From contig DANO01000033.1 in NCBI GenBank assembly GCA_002497295.1, positions 1-37,081 on the forward strand: a DNA stretch of 37,081 nucleotides, given 5' to 3'. Origin of the DNA: Euryarchaeota archaeon UBA171. GTDB taxonomy: Archaea > Thermoplasmatota > Poseidoniia > Poseidoniales > Thalassarchaeaceae. The notes under the pieces were generated by a model. That model did not search any database. It saw nothing but the letters and a program-made list of their open reading frames with translations, and was not told the DNA's origin. The position numbers and the translations under genes are program-made. Numbering within the stretch: position 1 is the first letter of the stretch; every line of letters starts with the position of its first letter. Shown here piece by piece: positions 16,819-24,631 of this stretch.

Positions 16819-19800
16819 ATGTACGCCAGCAGTAAGGACATGCATGACCGTGCCGCCTCCAGAAGCCGCGCAATTGTCCTCATCCTTCTGATCTCATCCC
16901 TTTCAGCTTTAATCGGTCCTGCAGCCTCTGTAGCCGCTGATAATGAGACGAGTGCAGGATATATCAATGCGGTTGAAGTGTGGTCTGGAACGCACAATGT
17001 CGCTGGTGATATCATCATTTCACCCGGTGCTAAACTCATAATCGAACCATCTACTGAGGTCATATTCTCCAATGGGACTTCCCTGGAAGCAAGGGGGAAT
17101 TTATGCATCGGGGCCGCATCATGCGGTGCTTCTCAAGATGCTACTCCCGCTACGCGAATAACCATGACTTGGACCGATCCTGAAAACGCCTCTGCCTCAG
17201 GGGACTGTGACGGTATGACCTTTGGCACCTCTACCTTGGGGATAGAAGATCCTTCATGCGGAGAGGGGATCATCATCAGAAGCACAATCGACCTCGCTCA
17301 GACTGCACTTCGCCATCTTGACATTAATTCTGCGTGGGGAGTTCCATTCCCCGTGCCTATCGTGAATCAGTTTCGATACGGCGCATTAGTTCTGCAGGGG
17401 GCATCGCCGGAGCTCATCGAACTACAATTCACCGACACAAATACCTCCAGCGTCCTTGCGACAGAACTTGCACAACCAAGATTCATCGGAGGATCTTACA
17501 CCGTAGGAAATGACGATCAGAGTGGAGTCACTGGAAATGCAGTACAAATTTACGGAGGCGGTACCGGCAGTATCCCTATTCTGTTCGAGGATTCGGAATT
17601 CTTCTCCACGGATAGGGGGTGCAGCAATCAAGATAATGGCCGATCAGCGGTCTGGATAGAGGAATCTTTTGCGGAATTCAAAGACATAACAGTCGTAAGT
17701 GGGGACTTTGGACTGAGCTACAGGTCCTCTGCCGGCAAGGTGTCGGGCTCGACTATCAATGTGAATTGTAATGGTATAGATATCAATGGCATGATATCCG
17801 TTGGAACCAATGAATATGCTACTAATGTTTCAGGCAACACGATTACGACTGTTGAGGGTACGCCAATAACGGCATATGCTGGGGCACTGGCAGAGATATA
17901 CGACAATACCGTATCCGGCGCATCGGAAGGGTCAGGCATAGGAGTGCAGTCAAGCAGAGTGACAATCCATGGAAATTCGATAGGGCCCATAGGGGGCTGG
18001 AATGGAATCTGGTTGTACGGTTCATTCGACGTCGACGCGCAGAACAACACGATTATCGATACTGCAAAGGAACCTGTCATGGCAGGAGATTACTGGGCAG
18101 GGGACAACCCCGACGTTCGCCGCCTGTACTTCGCTAACAACCAAGTAACTGTGCCAGGAACGGGAGTGTGTCAGAGTAGCAAGTATTGGGGTGGAGAATT
18201 CCCTTGCTCGCTCGTACAAGTCCACAGGGCAGGTGCAACAATAGTTGACAACATTTTCACAGCAGGAGGCTCAGCGGATGGGATTCGAGCAACTGGAGCA
18301 CTTCTTAATGTACAGCGAAATACGTGGAATCTCAATGCCGAAGGAGCTGTTATTCAGAACTACAATACTGGATTTGCAGGGGTCCAGCAGTACGGTAGCC
18401 TAGCATTCTTCAGCGATAATGAGTGGAATGGGGTTACAAGTACGTACAATATTACCAAGTCCTCTGTCACCGTACAGTCTGAGACTATACCGAATCCGGA
18501 CGATGGAGAAGTTCCCGTAAAACTATCATGGAACGACCAGGAAGCGTGGCCAGGGGTAGTCGATAATGACAATGATGGGGAACCAGACGGCGATTGGGAT
18601 ACGAACATCATACCACACCAAGTCACAAGCTGCGCCATATGCCCCGATTACACTCCTCGCGACTTCCCATTGGCCCTCAACATGGATAACAACTCCACAG
18701 TCTTCACGTTCTCAAATGTCGTCAATCTCAATCTCTCAAAGATACAGATTGCCACGCAGCCAACTCTGTACTCCGTGCAGGTAAAGAGGGCCGAGCTAGT
18801 CCGATTCCAGGTTATTTCCAAAGGCACAGCCGTGCCGGGTACGAATATACTAATCGAGGACGGGATAGGGGACGACTTGTATTCCCTCGAGACTCTTAGC
18901 GATGGCAGGACTCCTTGGGTATCTTTGCCTTCTAACTCTCATCTAGATTTCAGAGGCTTAGAAGGCGGAGATAATCCTGATGGATTTGCCGATGACGAGT
19001 ACGAGGACTCTTGCTCGGATGGTGTAGACAACGATGGAGATCTCGTCTATGACATGCAGGACGACTCATGTGACTATACTGCAGGAACCAGGGAGATGTC
19101 GAAGTATTTTGTAAGCGGCTACAAGTTCGGATTCGGATACGCCACTCAAGATTTCCTTCTTCAAGAATCGACATATGAGGGGACCGTAGTCCTCGAGAAT
19201 ACGGCTCCTTCAGTTACTGTAGACACGTCTAGCGACATATCTTACCGGAGAATAGTTACTATTTCAGGAACGGCTTGGGATGGGTCATGGGTGGGAGTTT
19301 ACCCTTCAGCAGAAGAATCGATGTGGGCGCAGAAAGGATACGTGCACAGCATTCAGGTGAAAGATCCGTTTACCGGGAGTTGGGCCGGCGCAGGGATGGC
19401 AACTGATACCTCTGGTATGGAGCCCGGCGTCGTCACTGGAACAAACCATCCTTTCAGAACATGGTCATACTCGCTCGACATGACCCAGTATCCGGAAGAT
19501 GATTACGTGTTTGAGATCCGCTCATTCGACGGTCTGGATTACAGCGAGATCATATCAAAGACAATCAAGCTCAATACACAGCCGCCAGTACTCACTGTGA
19601 GTGAACCGGCCGATGGGACGCTGCATAGAAACGATGAGAAGATAATTACATTCAGCGGCGTAGCCACTGATGACTACGGTTGCCCAAGCAATTGTGGATC
19701 TGATATTGGTAACGTGTACATCGTCATAGAAGGCCCACAGTATTACAGCGATACACCAGCAGATGCCGTCTGGAACGGAGATACTTGGACATACGATTGG

Positions 19801-21093
19801 AGCTATGCCGCATTGCCTCGAACATCGGACGATTATACATTCACGATATGGGCATCCGACTCGGACTTTTGTATCGGATTAGTGGATGAATGCGTTCCGG
19901 AGGTTATCTCGTTGAGTATCGACAACGCAAATAGAAATCCACTCATCCAGATCAATGATCCCAATGACGGATCGTATGTCGAGACAGGTGAATCAACAAT
20001 CATCAGTGGAGTAGCACAGGACCCGGATGGGGATGTGAATCGAATTGATATCGAGATAAGGGACGTTGTGGATGAGATATTGATCGACACAATCACTCTG
20101 ACTGGATCCGAGATCGATGGAGACAGGTGGACCACAGATTGGGATTCTCGAGGACTCATTCACGATAGACCATATGCAATACTGGCAAGGAGCTTCGACG
20201 GAATTGACTACTCCCAGTGGGATCAGATAGAGATAATTGCAGACAACCCCCCAAACAAAGACAACAGCCGACCGGTATTCGACGGAGCTGCATGGGTTGG
20301 CGAATTCATACTATATTGCGACGCTGAAAATGACGACATACTCGACAGATGCACTGCTGCCACAATCGATCTATCCGCATATTTCTCGGACCCAGACATC
20401 GATCAGGACATCATACTAGCCGTAGCAGATGATCAACATGCAATCGGGATAAGAATCGATTCCAACGGGGTCGCAACCTACGATCCTGACGTAATGGCTT
20501 TCTATACTACTGAAATTTCTGAGTGGAATATGGAGAACGTGGTTTTCCTAGCACAGGATGAATTCGGATCCAAGGTCCAATCTGATCCAGTAGATTTCAT
20601 CGTCATCCCTACGATATTTTCTGTCGATCCACCAGACAAAGATACGCTATCCGACACAGACCAGGGAATCGTATTCCAAGGGACAGGCATACCCGGTCGC
20701 GCAGTAACTGCCTATATTGATGCAAATCCAGCAAATTCGACCGTTGTCGGCGATGACAGCACTTGGTCGCTGCTGATTCCTTCAAACAGGATAGTCGGTA
20801 CAGTCACGCCTGAGTTCACGATGGGCGTGGGCGACTCAATTTACGGTCAATCAATCTCGGATGGCTCTGATCAGGGCAGTGACTTCCCCCTAGGCATCGT
20901 TGTCGCGGTGCTGTTAATGCTGGCAGTTCTCGGATTTACCGCCGTACGATTCATAGAGTTCGACGCAGATGAGCCACATGAGGCTACTGGGGACGACAAT
21001 ACTGAGAGATACACGCGTGATCCAGACCATCCCGGTTGGAAATGGGACATTGAGGCTGGCGAATGGATTCCTGATGAAGCTGCATCCGAATAA
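16819..21093 (+). CDS. Giant surface protein: right-handed beta-helix, Ig-like repeats, C-terminal TM and Trp-rich tail
   Basis: Protein of 1424 residues from 16819 (alternatives 16762 and 16840). A signal peptide lies at about residues 17-40. Residues about 53-550 are parallel beta-helix repeats rich in G-N-x-I and N-N-T-I turns, as in pectate-lyase-like and NosD-like folds, opening with a WSGTH...GAKLIIEPS cap. A Cys/Asp-rich segment (CSDGVDNDGD, about 732-741) resembles MopE-type metal-binding motifs. Several Ig-like domains follow (about 795-1277; openings such as LTVSEPADGT and IQINDPNDGS). A TM helix (about 1359-1379) leads to a 45-residue acidic tail ending in HPGWKWDIEAGEWIPDEA. It is probably cell-surface attached and may bind or modify polysaccharide; no catalytic residues could be assigned. 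It lies next to the subtilase and the oligosaccharyltransferase. Confidence 0.85.
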   Translation: MYASSKDMHDRAASRSRAIVLILLISSLSALIGPAASVAADNETSAGYINAVEVWSGTHNVAGDIIISPGAKLIIEPSTEVIFSNGTSLEARGNLCIGAASCGASQDATPATRITMTWTDPENASASGDCDGMTFGTSTLGIEDPSCGEGIIIRSTIDLAQTALRHLDINSAWGVPFPVPIVNQFRYGALVLQGASPELIELQFTDTNTSSVLATELAQPRFIGGSYTVGNDDQSGVTGNAVQIYGGGTGSIPILFEDSEFFSTDRGCSNQDNGRSAVWIEESFAEFKDITVVSGDFGLSYRSSAGKVSGSTINVNCNGIDINGMISVGTNEYATNVSGNTITTVEGTPITAYAGALAEIYDNTVSGASEGSGIGVQSSRVTIHGNSIGPIGGWNGIWLYGSFDVDAQNNTIIDTAKEPVMAGDYWAGDNPDVRRLYFANNQVTVPGTGVCQSSKYWGGEFPCSLVQVHRAGATIVDNIFTAGGSADGIRATGALLNVQRNTWNLNAEGAVIQNYNTGFAGVQQYGSLAFFSDNEWNGVTSTYNITKSSVTVQSETIPNPDDGEVPVKLSWNDQEAWPGVVDNDNDGEPDGDWDTNIIPHQVTSCAICPDYTPRDFPLALNMDNNSTVFTFSNVVNLNLSKIQIATQPTLYSVQVKRAELVRFQVISKGTAVPGTNILIEDGIGDDLYSLETLSDGRTPWVSLPSNSHLDFRGLEGGDNPDGFADDEYEDSCSDGVDNDGDLVYDMQDDSCDYTAGTREMSKYFVSGYKFGFGYATQDFLLQESTYEGTVVLENTAPSVTVDTSSDISYRRIVTISGTAWDGSWVGVYPSAEESMWAQKGYVHSIQVKDPFTGSWAGAGMATDTSGMEPGVVTGTNHPFRTWSYSLDMTQYPEDDYVFEIRSFDGLDYSEIISKTIKLNTQPPVLTVSEPADGTLHRNDEKIITFSGVATDDYGCPSNCGSDIGNVYIVIEGPQYYSDTPADAVWNGDTWTYDWSYAALPRTSDDYTFTIWASDSDFCIGLVDECVPEVISLSIDNANRNPLIQINDPNDGSYVETGESTIISGVAQDPDGDVNRIDIEIRDVVDEILIDTITLTGSEIDGDRWTTDWDSRGLIHDRPYAILARSFDGIDYSQWDQIEIIADNPPNKDNSRPVFDGAAWVGEFILYCDAENDDILDRCTAATIDLSAYFSDPDIDQDIILAVADDQHAIGIRIDSNGVATYDPDVMAFYTTEISEWNMENVVFLAQDEFGSKVQSDPVDFIVIPTIFSVDPPDKDTLSDTDQGIVFQGTGIPGRAVTAYIDANPANSTVVGDDSTWSLLIPSNRIVGTVTPEFTMGVGDSIYGQSISDGSDQGSDFPLGIVVAVLLMLAVLGFTAVRFIEFDADEPHEATGDDNTERYTRDPDHPGWKWDIEAGEWIPDEAASE

Positions 21094-21151
21094 TCAAGAA
21101 GCGCCCGGGAAATACCAATCCTTTTCATTGAGACAAACATAGTAGTTGCTC

Positions 21152-23677
21152 ATGTCACGCCCAAGCACCGCGCGACCTGGCGTCCAAATACGCATACTGC
21201 TCCACCTTCGCGACTATGCAGATTATCGCGATAGAGTCGAAGTCCCTTTCGCTCTTTCTCAGATGGGCATAGCCAATGCAGTTTCCATCGCCAGATCGAA
21301 CGTGCCTCGTGCAATCGGGTCACTCAAGGACTCAGGATACGTAATCGAACGCCAAGCACACATCACAGGCGTAACTAGGAAGCGGAAAGCGTACTTCCTC
21401 ACTGATGAAGGAATCTCTCTTTCTGATGAGGTTTGGTCAACGGTATCTGAGCGTGTTGTGAAGGCAATACGTCCCGGCGGAAAGGTAGAGGAGACGACAA
21501 TAGGAGACATAGTCTCTCAATCTGAGATGGAACTCAGACATGTGGATATACTCCGTTACATGGATGATGATGCCACTATCGATCTTACCACTCTTACTCC
21601 TGGTCTAATTGAGAGGGATCTCACGAAGCATATTGAGAGACAATTCGTCTCCTCATTGGCCGACATGCCGAGAATTCGCCAATTTTTCGGGAGGGATTCG
21701 GAACTCGATAGAATCGCTCATATTCTCGACGAATCGTCTACGACTGTCGTGATTCCCGGTATCGCAGGTATCGGAAAAACAGCTTTAGCGGTCAAGGTAG
21801 TAGAACGTTTCACTCATCGTAGAAACCTTCTATTCCACAGATGCCAGGAATGGGATGGCGCACGAGCCTTCCTTGAGGCTGTGGGTGAATGGTTGGGATT
21901 GTTGGGCCAGACTGCACTTTCCGATTACCTGCAAGGCGCCAAAGCCCCAAACCCTTCTATCTGTTCCAATCTCATCTTGGAGGGGCTCAAGTCCACTCCC
22001 ACGCTCATCGTCATAGATGATGTGCACAAAATCGGGGATGAGGTGCTCGTCTCGATACTCAGGTCCATTGCAGAGAGAATCGATGAGACGGATGAATCTG
22101 GCTTGGTTCTCTTCACCAGGTCATTCAGGAAAGTAGTACCTGAAACTGATTCAAAGGGCCAAATAATATCCAGTTACCTGAGGCTTGATGGTTTAGACCG
22201 AGATGCTAGTAGGATGCTATTGAGCTCAATGCCCTCCATAGATGACCCTAGATTCTCTCACATCTACGCCCTATCGAGAGGGCACCCCTTGGTCCTCGAA
22301 CTGATTAATAGAGGCAATTTAGCAGACTCGGTTCACACAACACTCGAGGCATTTATCGAGAAAGAGATATTCAGCAGACTCTCTTCCGAAGAAAAAACGA
22401 TTCTTGGAGCAATATCCGTATTCAGAGAACCAATTCCTGCAGAGGCTTTGCCCGAACTCATCTCGGCTGAAGCGATTGATGGCTTAATTGGACGAGGCCT
22501 CGCCAGAAGGGCCAATCAAGACGAACTAGATGTCCACGACCTCGTGCGTGAATTCTCAACTCGCTCAATGGACGATCAAATCCAGAAGGACCTCCACAAG
22601 AGAGCTTCCGAGTGGTATGCGAGGAGTTCTATGACGACAGAAGATCGAATCGAACATCTTCACCATCTCAATCTGGCAGGCGATTGGGATGGTTTCTCCA
22701 CTGTCCTCACGACCCATGGTCTAGAGCTAGTAAGAGGGGGACACACGGAATTGCTCGGTATTCTTCGCTCCATAGAACACGATGGCCTAGATCCTTCCGT
22801 GGAATGTATGGTGCACGAACTATCGGGCGAGATCCTCCTGATACAGGGCGTGTGGAACGAAGCCGAGAAGGAATTCGACTCTGCAGGGTCAATTGCAAGG
22901 CGTATCAAAGATCCAAAGGCAATGTCGAGGATTCTCTCCAGCCAAGCAGATCTTGGAGTCAAGCGCGGGGCGTTAGACGACGCTCTTGAGATGTTGAGGC
23001 AGGCACTTGGGATCCAAATCAATACGAACGACGCCAAGGGTGCAGCCGACTCTTACATCAGCATGGGTGCGATATTCCGTCAGAGACGTGATGACAGGAG
23101 AGCGAGAGAGGTATACGAAAATGTCGAGGAGATGCTCAAAATTGAGGATAATAACCTACTCACAGCAGCCCGACTCAGACTCGCCGACGCATTCTTGGAG
23201 ATCGGAGAAATCGAGAAAGCAAGAGAACACGCATTAGCTGTGCATGATTACACAGTTGAAGTCAATGACATGCAATCTCATGCACGTTCGAGAGTGATAT
23301 TGGGGAGGTACTATGCCCGCACGAAAGATATCGAACTGTCACTTATTCACTACAATGCAGCTTTGGACACGTTTTCTGAAGAGGCCAATCCAACTAGCGC
23401 AGTGGAAACCGAGATGCTACTGGGACAAGTGCTCGTCGATGCAGGGAGGGTTTCCGAGGCTTCAGAACATTATTTGGACGCTCTTGCAATTGCACAGGCT
23501 AACGATTTCAGGCTATTCCAGGCTGAAATTCTTGCAAGATTGGGCAACATGGAGAATGATCGTTCAGAACGAGTCGCCTACTTGCAAAGATCGCTTACCG
23601 TATTCAAGGATCTCGGGGCCTTAAACAGGATGAAGGAGATTCAAAACTCAGTTCACAGAGCTCTAATGGGGAGATAA
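21152..23677 (+). CDS. Winged-helix / STAND-type ATPase / TPR regulator
   Basis: Protein of 841 residues. Residues 1 to about 95 look like a winged helix-turn-helix domain (ARSNVPRAIGSLKDSGYV, then the wing RKRKAYFLTDEG). A STAND/NB-ARC-like P-loop module follows with Walker A GIAGIGKT (203-210), Walker B LIVIDDVH (Asp289-Asp290) and a sensor-like LVLFTRS. The second half (about 560-841) is alpha-helical with TPR repeats (for example AKGAADSYISMGAIFRQ and EKAREHALAVH). STAND proteins are ligand-gated ATPase switches that multimerise. With an N-terminal DNA-binding domain this resembles MalT/AfsR-type regulators, with the domain order reversed relative to MalT. ATG at 21152 is preferred over TTG at 21146. 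The ligand and target genes are unknown; the neighbouring surface genes are an obvious guess only. Confidence 0.88.
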   Translation: MSRPSTARPGVQIRILLHLRDYADYRDRVEVPFALSQMGIANAVSIARSNVPRAIGSLKDSGYVIERQAHITGVTRKRKAYFLTDEGISLSDEVWSTVSERVVKAIRPGGKVEETTIGDIVSQSEMELRHVDILRYMDDDATIDLTTLTPGLIERDLTKHIERQFVSSLADMPRIRQFFGRDSELDRIAHILDESSTTVVIPGIAGIGKTALAVKVVERFTHRRNLLFHRCQEWDGARAFLEAVGEWLGLLGQTALSDYLQGAKAPNPSICSNLILEGLKSTPTLIVIDDVHKIGDEVLVSILRSIAERIDETDESGLVLFTRSFRKVVPETDSKGQIISSYLRLDGLDRDASRMLLSSMPSIDDPRFSHIYALSRGHPLVLELINRGNLADSVHTTLEAFIEKEIFSRLSSEEKTILGAISVFREPIPAEALPELISAEAIDGLIGRGLARRANQDELDVHDLVREFSTRSMDDQIQKDLHKRASEWYARSSMTTEDRIEHLHHLNLAGDWDGFSTVLTTHGLELVRGGHTELLGILRSIEHDGLDPSVECMVHELSGEILLIQGVWNEAEKEFDSAGSIARRIKDPKAMSRILSSQADLGVKRGALDDALEMLRQALGIQINTNDAKGAADSYISMGAIFRQRRDDRRAREVYENVEEMLKIEDNNLLTAARLRLADAFLEIGEIEKAREHALAVHDYTVEVNDMQSHARSRVILGRYYARTKDIELSLIHYNAALDTFSEEANPTSAVETEMLLGQVLVDAGRVSEASEHYLDALAIAQANDFRLFQAEILARLGNMENDRSERVAYLQRSLTVFKDLGALNRMKEIQNSVHRALMGR

Positions 23678-23690
23678 AACCAGAGTCTGG

Positions 23691-23720
23691 AGATATCTTT
23701 TAGCATCATCCAAGATGATG
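23691..23720. terminator. Convergent gene end with T-rich run and a small inverted repeat
   Basis: The 28-bp gap between the STAND gene and the convergent hydrolase gene contains ATCTTTTAG, a possible archaeal T-rich termination signal for the plus strand. A perfect 7-bp inverted repeat (CATCATC-CAA-GATGATG, 23704-23720) covers the last codons of the minus-strand gene. The repeat partly reflects a His-His codon pair, so its meaning as a terminator is weak. Confidence 0.25.
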
Positions 23721-24479
23721 AACAAACTCTGGCCCAGTCTTCTTGGATATGGTCAAATCACCCTTAAAATGCTGATCTATTCTGACTAGAACTTCACTCT
23801 CTGCGATGTGGGGAGCGTTATTTTTTTCAGAGAGATGACACAATGCGATTGACTCTGTATTCTCACTAACGACTTCTTCGAGAATCTTTGCAGTCTGAAG
23901 ATTCGACAAGTGCCCCCCTCTGCCGCTGATTCTTCGTTTTATCGAATCAGGGTAGGGGCCGGAAAGGAGACGAGAGTGATCATAGTTGGCCTCGATTGAG
24001 ATGTGTGCACATCTTTTCAGATGACTCTTCAATTCTTCAGTAGCCTCGCCAAGATCAGTTACATATGCAGCCCTTTCTCCTCCTGAAGACACGATAAAGG
24101 CAACATTGTCAGCATCATCATGGGGCACTGGAATAGGAATCACGCTGATATCGTCTCCGAGGACCACCCGATCCAAGTCGGCAAAAGTTCTCACATCCGA
24201 TACGGGCTCCCAGCCCATCCTAAGTGCGGTCTCAAGGTTGCTGTGAAGACGAGCCCCCCACGACTTCGAGGCTCTCATAGCGGATTTCGAATGATCCACG
24301 TGGTGGTGGGTAACTAGGATGTGGTCAACTTCAGAAGGTTCAATATCAGCCAAAATAAGGCGCTTCTCCATTTGCTTCATCGAAAAACCACAATCAATCA
24401 CTACAATCGCATCTTCCGACCTATATGCTGCGGAGTTGCCGCTGCTACCAGATCCGAGATGTGTGATTTCCAATGTCAC
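23706..24479 (-). CDS. Metallo-beta-lactamase-fold hydrolase, WalJ/YycJ-like
   Basis: Protein of 257 residues from the GTG at 24479. Family features in order: LGSGSSGNS at the N-terminus, metal-binding THHHVDH (His58, His60, Asp62, His63), VPHDDADN, the TDLG motif, ANYDHSRLLSGPYP, GGHLSN, and a C-terminal CHLSEKNN. This order matches YycJ/WalJ-like MBL hydrolases, which are relatives of RNase Z and are suspected nucleases or phosphodiesterases. The activity here is unproven. The open frame extends to a TTG at 24506, which would overlap the longest version of the divergent neighbour. The GTG start gives the usual distance to the GSGSSGNS motif. No ATG is available near the start, so the exact start is uncertain. 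Confidence 0.85.
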   Translation of the reverse strand: MTLEITHLGSGSSGNSAAYRSEDAIVVIDCGFSMKQMEKRLILADIEPSEVDHILVTHHHVDHSKSAMRASKSWGARLHSNLETALRMGWEPVSDVRTFADLDRVVLGDDISVIPIPVPHDDADNVAFIVSSGGERAAYVTDLGEATEELKSHLKRCAHISIEANYDHSRLLSGPYPDSIKRRISGRGGHLSNLQTAKILEEVVSENTESIALCHLSEKNNAPHIAESEVLVRIDQHFKGDLTISKKTGPEFVHHLG

Positions 24480-24631
24480 AGGGCGGACGACGATAAGAGT
24501 ACTCAATGAACAAATCTGTCAGAAACACCCCAATCGGCACTTCCAATCCACCATTACATCATGCCGCCGTCCGAACACCGCTCCATCACCGTGATAAGCC
24601 ATATTGGGAGAATGCTGGCCGAGGGAAGGCC
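24480..24631. promoter_or_regulatory. Divergent intergenic region; TATA-like box at 24599-24607
   Basis: At 152 bp this is the largest gene-free stretch in the window. CCATATTGG (24599-24607) is centred about 29 bp before the ATG at 24632 and is the likely promoter element for the giant calcium-binding-repeat gene. The coding frame is open back to an ATG at 24506, but the extra 42 residues are His/Pro-rich and would bury the signal peptide. No clear TATA box was found for the minus-strand hydrolase. The region shows no further structure that I can identify. Confidence 0.35.

Noticed and set aside
21152..23677. STAND ATPase as part of an antiphage (Avs-like) defence system
   Set aside because: No nuclease, protease or other effector domain is fused, the N-terminus looks like a DNA-binding winged helix, and no defence genes are nearby.
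24506..24631. Upstream start of the giant Ca-repeat protein at 24506
   Set aside because: It would place 42 polar His/Pro-rich residues ahead of the signal peptide and overlap the longest form of the divergent hydrolase; the TATA-like box fits 24632.
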